A DNA stretch of 64,000 nucleotides from JAILEN01 sp036723975 (GCA_036723975.1 DAIMGJ010000001.1:1-64000), one strand, 5' to 3'. Counted from the first letter of the stretch, positions 16,719-25,748 are shown. Notes: generated by a model not told the origin, from the letters alone. A program made the numbers and translations.

Positions 16719-17158
16719 TAGATCACCTCAGCTTTTCCGCCAAGAGCTTCGATCTTTTCTTTTGCGCTGGCACTGAATGCATTAACCTGAACATCAAGCT
16801 TCTTTGTAAGTTCGCCGTTGCCAAGAATCTTAACACCGTCAAAGCTATTCTTTACAAGACCAGCTTCACGAAGAACTTCTACAGTAACTGTAGTTCCGTT
16901 TTCGAATCTTTCAAGATCGGAAACATTAAGAGCTACGATATACTTCGTATTTCTGTTTGTGAATCCACGCTTAGGAATACGACGATACAAAGGCATCTGA
17001 CCACCTTCGAAACCAGGTCTTGGTGCACCGGAACGTGCCTTCTGTCCTTTATGTCCCTTACCGGCTGTCTTTCCGTTTCCGGATCCATGTCCACGGCCGC
17101 GTCTAAAGTTATCGCTGTGTTTAGAGCCTTCTGCCGGCTTTAAATTGGATAAATCCAT
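16718..17158 (-). CDS. rplO: 50S ribosomal protein L15
   Basis: L15, 146 residues. It has the glycine/arginine-rich N-terminal tail (RRGRGHGSGNGKTAGKGHKG) that threads into 23S rRNA and the globular C-terminal domain. The start is ATG at 17158, 8 bases after AGGAGG. A GTG nine bases upstream lies inside the ribosome-binding site and is not used here. Confidence 0.97.
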   Translation of the reverse strand: MDLSNLKPAEGSKHSDNFRRGRGHGSGNGKTAGKGHKGQKARSGAPRPGFEGGQMPLYRRIPKRGFTNRNTKYIVALNVSDLERFENGTTVTVEVLREAGLVKNSFDGVKILGNGELTKKLDVQVNAFSASAKEKIEALGGKAEVI

Positions 17159-17171
17159 GAAAAGCACCTCC

Positions 17172-17357
17172 TTAAACTTCTTCTACTTTTACTAAATGAT
17201 TTACTCTCTGGATCATACCACGAACTGCAGCGTTATCCGGCATTTCAACTACCTGATTTACCTTGCGAAGTCCAAGAGCCTCAACGGTCTTTTTGTTCTT
17301 TGGTACTGCACCGATTGGTGATTTTACGAGAGTAATTTTTAACTTCTTATCTGCCAT
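17172..17357 (-). CDS. rpmD: 50S ribosomal protein L30
   Basis: L30, 61 residues, the short bacterial type. The SPIGAVPKNKKTVEALGLRK segment is canonical. It lies between rpsE and rplO as in most Firmicutes. Confidence 0.97.
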   Translation of the reverse strand: MADKKLKITLVKSPIGAVPKNKKTVEALGLRKVNQVVEMPDNAAVRGMIQRVNHLVKVEEV

Positions 17358-17377
17358 TTCTAATTCCTCCTCGCTTA

Positions 17378-17887
17378 TTAACCAAGGATCTCTGCAACAG
17401 ACTTACCACGAAGACGTGCTACTTCTTCAGGATTCTTTAACTGAGAAAGAGCATCGATTGTAGCAAGTACAACGTTCTGCTTGTTAGAAGATCCCAAAGA
17501 CTTTGTACGGATATTCTGGATACCTGCAAGCTCACATACGGAACGAGCCGGACCACCAGCGATGATACCGGTACCTTCAGGAGCTCTCTTTAAAAGAACG
17601 GAAGCACCTGTATGTTTTCCGGTAATGTCATGTGGGATACTCTTGTTTTCATCAAGCTCAACTGTAATCATGCTCTTGATTGCGTCTTCTTTACCTTTGC
17701 GGATAGCTTCCGGAATTTCTGCAGCCTTTCCTAAGCCTGCACCTACATGTCCGTTACCATCGCCAACTACAACGAGTGCTGTAAAGCGCATATTACGTCC
17801 ACCCTTTACAACCTTAACAACTCGCTTGATTGATACTACATTTTCATTTAATTCTAATTGACTAGCATCAACTATGGTTCGTTTCAT
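17378..17887 (-). CDS. rpsE: 30S ribosomal protein S5
   Basis: S5, 169 residues, involved in mRNA unwinding and decoding fidelity. It has the double-stranded-RNA-binding-like N-terminal domain (VVKVVKGGRNMRFTALVVVGD) and the C-terminal domain (GIIAGGPARSVCELAGI). The spectinomycin-contact loop is intact. It lies 14 bases after rplR. Confidence 0.98.
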   Translation of the reverse strand: MKRTIVDASQLELNENVVSIKRVVKVVKGGRNMRFTALVVVGDGNGHVGAGLGKAAEIPEAIRKGKEDAIKSMITVELDENKSIPHDITGKHTGASVLLKRAPEGTGIIAGGPARSVCELAGIQNIRTKSLGSSNKQNVVLATIDALSQLKNPEEVARLRGKSVAEILG

Positions 17888-17901
17888 GAATTGCTTCCTC
17901 C

Positions 17902-18270
17902 TTAAAATTCTAATCCGGCTTCTCTTGCTGCGTCAGCTAAGGCTGCCACCTTACCTGCGTAAATGAAACCACCTCTGTCAAATACAACTGCCTTAATTCC
18001 CTTATCAAGTGCTTTCTTAGCGATAACAGAACCAAGCTTTGCTGCTGCATCAACATTGTTTGTCTTCTCAAGATCTGCCTTTACTTCTTTGTCAAGAGTA
18101 GAAGCGGAAACGAGCGTATTTCCTACAGTATCATCAATAATCTGCGCATACATATGATTGTTGGAACGGAATACTGCAAGACGTGGTCTTTCAGCTGTTC
18201 CTGCAAGTGTATGGCGCATTCTTCTATGCTTTACTCCGCGGATAGCGGCTCTTGATTTTTTATTAACCAT
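17902..18270 (-). CDS. rplR: 50S ribosomal protein L18
   Basis: L18, 122 residues, a 5S rRNA-binding protein of the central protuberance. Canonical motifs are RRMRHTLAGTAERPRLAVFRS, HMYAQIIDD and FDRGGFIYAGKVAALADAARE. It is positioned between rplF and rpsE. Confidence 0.98.
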   Translation of the reverse strand: MVNKKSRAAIRGVKHRRMRHTLAGTAERPRLAVFRSNNHMYAQIIDDTVGNTLVSASTLDKEVKADLEKTNNVDAAAKLGSVIAKKALDKGIKAVVFDRGGFIYAGKVAALADAAREAGLEF

Positions 18271-18288
18271 TCCTTTTCACTCCTTTAC

Positions 18289-18828
18289 TTATTTCTTACC
18301 GGTCTTACCAACCTTACGTCTGATAACCTCATCAGAGTACTTAATACCTTTGCCCTTGTATGGTTCAGGTCTCTTCTTATCTCTGATTTCAGCTGCAAAC
18401 TGGCCAACCTTTTCTTTGTCGATACCACTGACGATGATGTTGTTTCCCTCAACGGTTGTCTCAACACCTTCAGGATCAGTCATCTCAACCGGATGTGAAA
18501 AGCCGAGGTTTAAGGTTAAAGTCTTACCCTGCTTTGCTGCTCTGTAACCAACACCGTTGATTTCAAGAGTCTTCTTATAGCCATCTGTTACACCAGTAAC
18601 CATGTTCTGAATTAAGCTTCTTGTTAAGCCGTGTAAAGACTTCATTTTCTTAAGATCATTAGGTCTTTTAACGATAACTTCAGCGCCTTCTAATGTGATT
18701 TCCATTTCGATTGGAAGGGTTTTTTCTAAAGTACCTTTAGGACCCTTTACCGTCACATGATTATTTTCTGCAATATCTACAGTTACTCCTGCAGGTACCG
18801 CGATTGGCATTCTTCCTATACGTGACAT
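18289..18828 (-). CDS. rplF: 50S ribosomal protein L6
   Basis: L6, 179 residues, two related domains near the sarcin-ricin loop. Ends with the typical PEPYKGKGIKYSDEVIRRK(VGKTGKK). Start MSRIGRMPI follows a good ribosome-binding site. It is positioned between rpsH and rplR. Confidence 0.98.
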   Translation of the reverse strand: MSRIGRMPIAVPAGVTVDIAENNHVTVKGPKGTLEKTLPIEMEITLEGAEVIVKRPNDLKKMKSLHGLTRSLIQNMVTGVTDGYKKTLEINGVGYRAAKQGKTLTLNLGFSHPVEMTDPEGVETTVEGNNIIVSGIDKEKVGQFAAEIRDKKRPEPYKGKGIKYSDEVIRRKVGKTGKK

Positions 18829-18853
18829 GCCCGTACCTCCTTAAAAATTACAA

Positions 18854-19255
18854 TTACCAAACAAATGCTAAAACTTCGCCACCAACCTGAAGTTCACGAG
18901 CCTTCTTGTCAGTTACGATTCCTTTATTTGTAGAAAGAATAGCGATTCCAAGTCCTCCAAGAACTGCAGGAATTTCATCCTTTCCGGCATAGATACGAAG
19001 ACCCGGCTTAGAGATTCTCTTAATTCCGGTAATAATCTTCTCTTTCTTGTTTCCGGCATACTTCATAGTAACGCGAATGGTCTTGAAGTTTCCTTCTTCA
19101 ACCAATTCATACTTTTCAATATAACCTTCATCTACAAGGATATCAGCGATAGCAACCTTGATCTTTGATGAAGGGATATCTACTGTATCGTGTTTTGCAG
19201 TATTTGCATTACGGATTCTTGTAAGCATATCTGCGATTGGATCACTCATAGTCAT
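18854..19255 (-). CDS. rpsH: 30S ribosomal protein S8
   Basis: S8, 133 residues, a central-domain 16S rRNA assembly protein. Canonical DPIADMLTRIRNANTAKH and the C-terminal STNKGIVTDKKARE. Two ATGs lie six bases apart. The first (19255) is 10 bases from AGGAGG and is preferred. Confidence 0.98.
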   Translation of the reverse strand: MTMSDPIADMLTRIRNANTAKHDTVDIPSSKIKVAIADILVDEGYIEKYELVEEGNFKTIRVTMKYAGNKKEKIITGIKRISKPGLRIYAGKDEIPAVLGGLGIAILSTNKGIVTDKKARELQVGGEVLAFVW

Positions 19256-19276
19256 GATATTAATTCCTCCTCTTTC

Positions 19277-19462
19277 TTACCAAGATGCTTTCTTAACGCC
19301 CGGGATCTGTCCCTTATATGCGAGTTCACGGAAGCAAACTCTGCAGATACCATACTTTTTAAGTACGGAATGCGGACGTCCGCAAACTTTACAACGTGTA
19401 TATTCTCTGGTAGAGAATTTCTGCTTACGCGCCTGTTTAACTTTCATAGATTTTTTTGCCAT
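19277..19462 (-). CDS. rpsZ: 30S ribosomal protein S14, zinc type
   Basis: The short S14 (61 residues) with four zinc cysteines: CKVCGRPHSVLKKYGICRVC. This type replaces the long, cysteine-free S14 in Firmicutes. It lies between rplE and rpsH as in the standard spc operon. Confidence 0.98.
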   Translation of the reverse strand: MAKKSMKVKQARKQKFSTREYTRCKVCGRPHSVLKKYGICRVCFRELAYKGQIPGVKKASW

Positions 19463-19484
19463 GATTTAAATTCCCTCCTTCGAA

Positions 19485-20024
19485 TTATTTAGCGAAAGGC
19501 ATTCCGAATAAACGAAGTAATTCGCGTGCCTCTTCATCAGTCTTAGCTGTGGTAACAAAGATGATATCCATACCTCTGACCTTGTCTACCTTATCGTATT
19601 CAATTTCAGGGAAGATAATCTGTTCTTTAATACCAAGTGCGTAGTTACCTCTTCCATCGAAAGAATCAGCATTAACTCCACGGAAGTCACGAACGCGAGG
19701 AAGTGCAAGATTGATTAAACGATCTGCAAATTCATACATTCTTTCTCCACGAAGAGTGGTTTTACAACCAATTCCCATTCCTTCACGAAGTTTAAAGTTA
19801 GCAACTGATTTCTTAGCTTTACAAATAACTGCCTTCTGTCCGGCAATCTTCTCCAAGTCAGCTACAGCGCTGTCTAAAAGCTTCTGATTTTCTTTTGCTT
19901 CACCAACGCCCATATTGATAACGATCTTATCAAGCTTCGGTACTTCCATAACGTTCTTGTAACCGAACTTTTCTGTCATAGCTTTTACGATCTCTTCATC
20001 GTACTGAGTTCTAAGTCTGCTCAA
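19485..20024 (-). CDS. rplE: 50S ribosomal protein L5
   Basis: L5, 179 residues, binds 5S rRNA and contacts the 30S head. Canonical segments are MEVPKLDKIVINMGVGEA, RVRDFRGVNADSFDGRGNY and IIFPEIEYDKVDKVRGMDI. It lies between rplX and rpsZ. Confidence 0.98.
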   Translation of the reverse strand: MSRLRTQYDEEIVKAMTEKFGYKNVMEVPKLDKIVINMGVGEAKENQKLLDSAVADLEKIAGQKAVICKAKKSVANFKLREGMGIGCKTTLRGERMYEFADRLINLALPRVRDFRGVNADSFDGRGNYALGIKEQIIFPEIEYDKVDKVRGMDIIFVTTAKTDEEARELLRLFGMPFAK

Positions 20025-20043
20025 TTTACTGGCCTCCTTTCAA

Positions 20044-20355
20044 TTAATCAATGGTCTTACCGGTAGCCTTAGCGACACGAACTTTCTTGTCCCCGTCCAT
20101 CTTGAAGCCTACTCTGGTTGTCTTGCCATCTGCTAAAAGCATAACGTTTGAAATATCGATCGGAGCTTCCTGCTCGATAATTCCGCCAGCCTGATTTGAC
20201 ATACTTGGCTTAGTGTGTTTCTTAACAAGGTTTACACCTTCAACAACAACTTTGCCCTTTTCTGTATCAACGGAAAGTACCTTTCCTTCATTGCCCTTGT
20301 CACCACCAGCGATAACACGGACCATATCATCTTTTTTGATCTTGCTTGTTGCCAT
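20044..20355 (-). CDS. rplX: 50S ribosomal protein L24
   Basis: L24, 103 residues, an early-assembly protein with an N-terminal KOW motif (DMVRVIAGGDKGNEGKVLSV). Canonical middle VEGVNLVKKHTKPS. It lies 10 bases after rplN. Confidence 0.98.
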   Translation of the reverse strand: MATSKIKKDDMVRVIAGGDKGNEGKVLSVDTEKGKVVVEGVNLVKKHTKPSMSNQAGGIIEQEAPIDISNVMLLADGKTTRVGFKMDGDKKVRVAKATGKTID

Positions 20356-20365
20356 GAGAAACCTC

Positions 20366-20734
20366 CTATAATACTTCCGGAGCTAAAGAAACGATTTTCA
20401 TAAACTGTTTCTCACGAAGCTCTCTTGCTACAGGTCCAAAGATACGAGTTCCTCTCGGAGTCTTATCATCTTTGATAATAACTGCAGCGTTTTCATCAAA
20501 TTTAATATAGGATCCATCTTTACGACGTGCACCCTTTTTGGTACGTACAACTACTGCCTTAACAACATCGCCCTTCTTAACAACTCCGCCGGGTGTTGCG
20601 TCTTTAACTGTAGCAGTGATTACGTCGCCGATATTTGCATATCTTCTTGTAGAGCCACCCATTACACGGATGCAAAGGATTTCCTTTGCGCCGGTATTGT
20701 CGGCTACTTTTAATCTGCTTTCCTGCTGTACCAT
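20366..20734 (-). CDS. rplN: 50S ribosomal protein L14
   Basis: L14, 122 residues, at the subunit interface. Canonical start MVQQESRLKVADNTGAKE, and AAVIIKDDKTPRGTRIFGPV. It lies 10 bases after rpsQ. Confidence 0.98.
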   Translation of the reverse strand: MVQQESRLKVADNTGAKEILCIRVMGGSTRRYANIGDVITATVKDATPGGVVKKGDVVKAVVVRTKKGARRKDGSYIKFDENAAVIIKDDKTPRGTRIFGPVARELREKQFMKIVSLAPEVL

Positions 20735-20744
20735 AATAGCCTCC

Positions 20745-21002
20745 TTATTTAGCTCTTTCCATAACTTCTACAAGTCTCCATCTCTTATCTTTAGAGAGTG
20801 GTCTTGTTTCCATAACTCTAACGGTATCACCGATCTTTGCATCGTTTTGTTCGTCATGAGCTTTTAATTTATAAGTTTTCTTAACGATCTTGTTGTAAAG
20901 TGGGTGACGCACGTTATCACGAACTGCAACTACGATTGTCTTATCCATCTTATCGCTTACAACAACACCAACACGTGTTTTTCTAAGATTTCTTTCTGCC
21001 AC
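20745..21002 (-). CDS. rpsQ: 30S ribosomal protein S17
   Basis: S17, 85 residues, an OB-fold primary 16S rRNA binder. Canonical RKTRVGVVVSDKMDKTIVV and ETRPLSKDKRWRLVEV. It follows rpmC. Confidence 0.98.
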   Translation of the reverse strand: MAERNLRKTRVGVVVSDKMDKTIVVAVRDNVRHPLYNKIVKKTYKLKAHDEQNDAKIGDTVRVMETRPLSKDKRWRLVEVMERAK

Positions 21003-21040
21003 GTCTTTACTCCTTTCTAATCTAAAACATTCCGATTATC

Positions 21041-21244
21041 TTACGCATTTGTCTTCTGGGTCATAACAGTCTGAATTCTTGCAATGTTCTTACGAACCTC
21101 ACGAATACGAGCTGTATTCTCCAACTGATTAGTTGCGTTCTGGAATCTTAAATTGAAAAGTTCTTTTTTGGCTTCAACCAACTGAGCGTTTAACTCATCA
21201 ACGCTCTTTGCGTTTAACTCTGTATTAAAGTCTTTATTTTTCAT
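21041..21244 (-). CDS. rpmC: 50S ribosomal protein L29
   Basis: L29, 67 residues, a helical hairpin near the exit tunnel. FNLRFQNATNQLENTARIRE is canonical. It overlaps the rplP stop by one base (TAATG). Confidence 0.97.
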   Translation of the reverse strand: MKNKDFNTELNAKSVDELNAQLVEAKKELFNLRFQNATNQLENTARIREVRKNIARIQTVMTQKTNA

Positions 21245-21672
21245 TATGATTCACCGCCTTCCAAATCTGCACGGGAAACAATCTTGCATTTGCAAGGAAG
21301 TTTGTGTGTAGCAAGACGAAGAGCTTCACGAGCAACGTCTTCCTGTACGCCGGAGATTTCAAACAATACTCTACCCGGCTTAACTACAGCTACCCAGTAA
21401 TCAAGGGAACCTTTACCTTTACCCATTCGGGTTTCAGCAGGCTGTGCTGTTACAGGCTTATCCGGGAAAATCTTAATCCATACTTTACCACCACGCTTAA
21501 CGTGACGTGTCATAGCAATACGTGCTGCCTCAATCTGGTTTGAACGAATCCAGCAAGGCTCCATTGCAACGATACCAAATTCACCGTAAGTGATCTTGTT
21601 TCCGCGAGTAGCTTTACCGCGCATAGATCCACGAAACTGCTTACGATGTTTAACTCTCTTAGGCATTAACAT
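21244..21672 (-). CDS. rplP: 50S ribosomal protein L16
   Basis: L16, 142 residues, near the A-site tRNA elbow. Canonical MPKRVKHRKQFRG and RGGKVWIKIFPDKPVT. The first ATG (21672, giving MLMPKR) overlaps the rpsC stop by one base and is 9 bases from GGAGG, so it is preferred to the ATG at 21666. Confidence 0.97.
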   Translation of the reverse strand: MLMPKRVKHRKQFRGSMRGKATRGNKITYGEFGIVAMEPCWIRSNQIEAARIAMTRHVKRGGKVWIKIFPDKPVTAQPAETRMGKGKGSLDYWVAVVKPGRVLFEISGVQEDVAREALRLATHKLPCKCKIVSRADLEGGES

Positions 21673-22355
21673 TAGCGGTTGCCTCCTTCCTTACCGGACT
21701 TTTCAGTCTCTTTGTCGTTATTCTTCTTAGAAGGAAGAACTTCACCCTTGTAGATCCAAACCTTAACACCTACTTTACCGTAAGTGGTATCAGCTTCTGC
21801 AAAACCGTAATCGATATCTGCACGAAGGGTCTGAAGTGGAATAGTTCCTTCATTGTATGTTTCTGTACGAGCCATATCAGCTCCGCCTAAACGTCCTGAA
21901 ACGGATGTCTTGATTCCGTAAACACCGGCCTTCATAGAACGGCTCATGCAAGACTTCATTGCACGACGGAAAGATACACGGTTCTCAAGCTGCTCTGCAA
22001 TATTTTCAGCAACAAGCTGAGCATCCTTATCCGGTCTCTTAACTTCTTTGATGTCTACTACTAACTTCTTGTCAGTGAGCTTCTGAAGATCAGACTTAAC
22101 CTTCTCGATTTCAGCACCACCCTTACCGATTACGATACCCGGCTTAGCAGTGTAAACAACAACTTTTACTCTGTCAGATGCTCTCTCGATTTCAATCTTA
22201 GAAACACCTGCTGCATATAACTTCTTCTTTAAGAACTTTCTGATGTTATAATCTTCTACTAAGAAGTCAGCGAACTGGTCTTCAGCATACCATTTAGAAT
22301 CCCAATCTTTGATAACGCCAACTCTCAGGCCATGAGGATTAACTTTCTGTCCCAT
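21672..22355 (-). CDS. rpsC: 30S ribosomal protein S3
   Basis: S3, 227 residues, at the mRNA entry. It has a KH domain with GIVIGKGGAEIE and a C-terminal domain with GIKTSVSGRLGGADMARTE. The C-terminal tail is rich in Lys and Glu. It lies 15 bases after rplV. Confidence 0.98.
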   Translation of the reverse strand: MGQKVNPHGLRVGVIKDWDSKWYAEDQFADFLVEDYNIRKFLKKKLYAAGVSKIEIERASDRVKVVVYTAKPGIVIGKGGAEIEKVKSDLQKLTDKKLVVDIKEVKRPDKDAQLVAENIAEQLENRVSFRRAMKSCMSRSMKAGVYGIKTSVSGRLGGADMARTETYNEGTIPLQTLRADIDYGFAEADTTYGKVGVKVWIYKGEVLPSKKNNDKETEKSGKEGGNR

Positions 22356-22370
22356 GTTCTTGCCTCCTTC

Positions 22371-22754
22371 TTACTTCTTCTCATCAAGCACAATAGTGAT
22401 GTGGCTCATTCTCTTTTCGATTCTGTAAGCTCTACCCTGTGCTCTTGGTCTAATTCTCTTCATTGTAGGTCCCTTGTTTGCATAGCATTCTGCAACATAA
22501 AGGTCCTCAGCCTTAAGGCCGTTATTGTTTTCTGCGTTAGCGATTGCAGACTTTAACAACTTCTCGATTACAGAAGAAGCATATCTTGGATTGTACATAA
22601 CAATACCAAGTGCAGTCTGAACATCTTTACCGCGAATTGCATCAAGTACGAAGCAAGCCTTCTGAACAGACATTCTTGCATAAGAAAGTTTTGCGGAAGG
22701 TCTTGTATCTTTAATTTCGTTTCTTTCACGCTTTACCTGTGATCTATGTCCCAT
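22371..22754 (-). CDS. rplV: 50S ribosomal protein L22
   Basis: L22, 127 residues, with the exit-tunnel hairpin (RIRPRAQGRAYRIEKRMSHI). The start is ATG at 22754 (MGHRSQVKRER), 7 bases after AGGAGG. An upstream TTG in frame would include the ribosome-binding site itself and is rejected. Confidence 0.97.
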   Translation of the reverse strand: MGHRSQVKRERNEIKDTRPSAKLSYARMSVQKACFVLDAIRGKDVQTALGIVMYNPRYASSVIEKLLKSAIANAENNNGLKAEDLYVAECYANKGPTMKRIRPRAQGRAYRIEKRMSHITIVLDEKK

Positions 22755-22785
22755 GGTAAATCCTCCTTTCAAATACAGTTAAGTC

Positions 22786-23061
22786 TTATCTAGACTTCTT
22801 TTCGTCTTTCTTGTGACCCTTGTAGGTTCTTGTTGCAACGAACTCACCTAACTTGTGGCCAACCATATCTTCTGTTACGTATACCGGTACATGCTTTCTT
22901 CCGTCATGTACAGCAATTGTATGACCTACCATCTGAGGAAAGATAGTGGAACGACGAGACCAGGTTTTAACAACAGACTTGTCACCTGAAGCGTTCATAG
23001 CATCAATCTTCTTTAATAAGCTTTCATCAGCGAAAGGTCCTTTTTTTAATGAACGTGCCAT
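22786..23061 (-). CDS. rpsS: 30S ribosomal protein S19
   Basis: S19, 91 residues, in the small-subunit head. Canonical MARSLKKGPFADESLLKK, WSRRSTIFPQMVGHTIAVH and KLGEFVATRTYKGHK. It lies between rplB and rplV. Confidence 0.98.
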   Translation of the reverse strand: MARSLKKGPFADESLLKKIDAMNASGDKSVVKTWSRRSTIFPQMVGHTIAVHDGRKHVPVYVTEDMVGHKLGEFVATRTYKGHKKDEKKSR

Positions 23062-23076
23062 TTGTATCTATCCTCC

Positions 23077-23922
23077 TTATTTAATAGCTCTTCCGTCACG
23101 ACGACGAACGATAAGCTTGTTAGACTGTTTGTGTTTCTTTCTTGTCTTAAGACCAAGTGCAGGCTTGCCCCAAGGTGTACATGGACCAGGACGTCCAACC
23201 GGAGCCTTACCTTCACCACCACCGTGTGGATGGTCATTAGGGTTCATAACAGAACCACGAACAGTAGGACGGATACCCATATGACGTTTACGTCCGGCTT
23301 TACCGATTTTAACCAAGTTGTGATCACCGTTTCCGATAACACCGATGGTTGCGCGGCAAACGATAGGAACCATTCTCATTTCGCCTGAAGGAAGACGAAG
23401 TGTTGCGTACTTTCCTTCTTTAGCCATTAACTGAGCAGCATTTCCTGCGGAACGAACAAGCTGTCCACCCTTGCCAGGATATAACTCAACGTTGTGTACC
23501 ATAGTACCTACAGGAATATTCTGAAGCGGTAAGCAGTTACCAACTTTGATTTCTGCATCAGGACCGTTCATAACAGTCATGCCGTCTGTAAGTCCTGCAG
23601 GAGCAAGGATATATGCCTTTTCTCCATCTGCGTAGCAGATAAGAGCGATGTTTGCTGTACGGTTTGGATCGTATTCGATACCGATAACCTTTGCAGGAAT
23701 ACCGTCTTTTTTGTTACGCTTGAAATCGATAACTCTGTATTTTCTTCTGTTTCCGCCGCCCTGATGACGTACGGTAATTTTACCCTGATTGTTACGACCT
23801 GCATTCTTCTTTAAAGAAGTTGTCAGGCTTTTCTCAGGAGTAGACTTTGTAACCTCAGAGAAATCTGAACCTGTCATATTTCTTCTGGAAGGTGTATATG
23901 GGTTATATGATTTAATTCCCAT
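23077..23922 (-). CDS. rplB: 50S ribosomal protein L2
   Basis: L2, 281 residues, needed for subunit joining and peptidyl transferase activity. It has an OB-fold N-half and an SH3-like C-half with the conserved GSVMNPNDHPHGGGEGKAP segment containing the essential histidine. It follows rplW. Confidence 0.98.
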   Translation of the reverse strand: MGIKSYNPYTPSRRNMTGSDFSEVTKSTPEKSLTTSLKKNAGRNNQGKITVRHQGGGNRRKYRVIDFKRNKKDGIPAKVIGIEYDPNRTANIALICYADGEKAYILAPAGLTDGMTVMNGPDAEIKVGNCLPLQNIPVGTMVHNVELYPGKGGQLVRSAGNAAQLMAKEGKYATLRLPSGEMRMVPIVCRATIGVIGNGDHNLVKIGKAGRKRHMGIRPTVRGSVMNPNDHPHGGGEGKAPVGRPGPCTPWGKPALGLKTRKKHKQSNKLIVRRRDGRAIK

Positions 23923-23988
23923 TTTTGTCTCCTTTCTCGTTACACATTTATCACGTGTGCTCGTATTACTTTATGAAGCTCGTTAATC

Positions 23989-24288
23989 TTATAAACCGGA
24001 GAAGATTTCAATTTCCTTAGAATCTTCTGTTAACTTAACGATTGCTTTCTTTGTAGCAGCAGTCTTTCCTGTTACATAACCACGGCGCTTGTTCTTGCCC
24101 TGGTTGTTCATGGTAGCTACAGACTCAACCTTAGCACCATCAAACATCTTTTCAACTGCTTCTTTAATCATAATCTTGTTAGCGTCCGGATGAACCAAGA
24201 ATGTGTACTTGCGTTCAGCCATAGCTGCCATACTCTTTTCGGTGATGACAGGCTCGATAATTACGTCATAATACTGTACGTTTGCCAT
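23989..24288 (-). CDS. rplW: 50S ribosomal protein L23
   Basis: L23, 99 residues, the docking site for trigger factor and SRP at the tunnel exit. Canonical DVIIEPVITEKSM and TFLVHPDANKIMIKEAVE. It overlaps the rplD stop by one base. Confidence 0.97.
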   Translation of the reverse strand: MANVQYYDVIIEPVITEKSMAAMAERKYTFLVHPDANKIMIKEAVEKMFDGAKVESVATMNNQGKNKRRGYVTGKTAATKKAIVKLTEDSKEIEIFSGL

Positions 24289-24908
24289 TATGCATACACC
24301 TCCTCGATCGTCTTAACAGCGTCCTTTGTTACGACAACTGTGTTGTACTTTAAGATGTCATATACATTGATAGTAGATGTAGATGCTGTCTTAACGGTAG
24401 GAATGTTTCTTGCGCTCATGATGACCTTTTCATCGTTATCATTGATAACAACAAGTGCCTTCTCAACGTTTAAGTTCTTAAGAACCTTTGCAAATTCCTT
24501 TGTCTTAACTTCATCAAATGCTAACTTATCAACTACAACGAGCTTATTCTCAGAAACTCTTGAAGAAAGTGCGCTCTTTAAAGCTGCTCTCTTTTCTTTC
24601 TTGTTCATCTTGAAAGAATAATCTCTTGGTGTTGGAGCAAATACAACTCCACCATGTGTCCACTGAGGAGATCTTGTTGAACCCTGACGTGCATGTCCGG
24701 TTCCCTTCTGTCTCCAAGGCTTTCTTCCGCCACCGGATACTTCAGAACGTGTCTTAGCCTTCTGTGTTCCCTGGCGATTATTGGCAAGCTGCTGAACAAC
24801 TGCCATATGAACTAAATGTTCGTTAACTTCAACTCCGAATACGGCATCATTTAAGTCGATCTTTTCAACTTCTTTACCGTCCATATTAAATACGGATACT
24901 GTAGCCAT
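24288..24908 (-). CDS. rplD: 50S ribosomal protein L4
   Basis: L4, 206 residues, lining the exit tunnel. It has the extended loop RQGTQKAKTRSEVSGGGRKP and the C-terminal Rossmann-like half. In enterobacteria L4 also represses the S10 operon; whether this one does is not known. It lies 28 bases after rplC. Confidence 0.98.
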   Translation of the reverse strand: MATVSVFNMDGKEVEKIDLNDAVFGVEVNEHLVHMAVVQQLANNRQGTQKAKTRSEVSGGGRKPWRQKGTGHARQGSTRSPQWTHGGVVFAPTPRDYSFKMNKKEKRAALKSALSSRVSENKLVVVDKLAFDEVKTKEFAKVLKNLNVEKALVVINDNDEKVIMSARNIPTVKTASTSTINVYDILKYNTVVVTKDAVKTIEEVYA

Positions 24909-24936
24909 TTTATAGCTCCTCCTTTCTGATTCTTAA

Positions 24937-25620
24937 TTACTTGCTAGCCTTTACTGATTCTTTGATTGTCACTAAAGACTTCTTCGGTCCAGGAACTGCA
25001 CCCTTTACAAGTAACAAGTTGTTCTCAGCGTCAACTCTGACAACTTCCAAATTCTGGATTGTAACCTTAACGTTACCCATGTGTCCAGGCATTCCCTTAC
25101 CCTTGAATACACGGCTTGGTGTAGAACAAGAACCGTTGGAACCCTGATGACGGTGGAACTTAGAACCATGAGCCATAGGTCCTCTGTGCTGACCTAATCT
25201 CTTGATGGCACCCTGGAATCCCTTACCTTTGGAAATAGCTGTTGCATCGATCTTATCTCCAGCTTCAAAGATGTCTGCCTTGATTTCCTGAGCAAGTTCA
25301 TATTCGCTTGAATTCTCAAAACGGAATTCTCTAACATACTTTTTAGGAGCGACACCGGCTTTTTTGAAGTGTCCTTCTTCCGGTTTGTTTACCGCATGTC
25401 TGTGATAAACTTTCTTGCTTCCGTTTGCATCTTTGTTTGTTGACTTAACTTTAGAATCAACAAAACCAACCTGCACTGCTTCGTAACCGTCGTTTTCAAC
25501 TGTCTTAACCTGTGTTACCACACAAGGACCAGCCTGAAGAACTGTTACAGGGACAAGTGCGCCCTCTTCGTTGAAGATTTGAGTCATTCCGACTTTTGTA
25601 GCTAAGATTGCTTTCTTCAT
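24937..25620 (-). CDS. rplC: 50S ribosomal protein L3
   Basis: L3, 227 residues, an early-assembly protein reaching the peptidyl transferase centre. Canonical ATKVGMTQIFNEEG and GPMAHGSKFHRHQGSNGSCS. The start is ATG at 25620, 10 bases after AGGAGG; upstream in-frame codons lie inside the folded rpsJ-rplC spacer and are not coding. Confidence 0.97.
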   Translation of the reverse strand: MKKAILATKVGMTQIFNEEGALVPVTVLQAGPCVVTQVKTVENDGYEAVQVGFVDSKVKSTNKDANGSKKVYHRHAVNKPEEGHFKKAGVAPKKYVREFRFENSSEYELAQEIKADIFEAGDKIDATAISKGKGFQGAIKRLGQHRGPMAHGSKFHRHQGSNGSCSTPSRVFKGKGMPGHMGNVKVTIQNLEVVRVDAENNLLLVKGAVPGPKKSLVTIKESVKASK

Positions 25621-25748
25621 CTTATTCTTACCTCCTGTTAAACTACAGAGGAACTTTTCACGGTCCACTTAACTTTTATTAAGGAAGTTCTTCCCGTTAA
25701 GTTGCTTTCGACCGGCGGAATAGTTCATTCTAGAACAGAAAAAGTTCC
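25621..25748 (-). promoter_or_regulatory. Folded spacer between rpsJ and rplC
   Basis: A 128-base gap, long for this junction. The minus-strand RNA can form an outer stem of 9-10 bp (25649-25658 with 25740-25749) starting at the rpsJ stop. Inside are a 7-bp stem (25667-25673/25696-25702) enclosing a GGAAG-CTTCC hairpin (25683-25694) and a smaller GTTC/GAAC hairpin (25723-25736). The result is a branched structure that closes just before the rplC ribosome-binding site. No open frame or promoter was found in it. A translational or processing control site is inferred. Confidence 0.5.
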
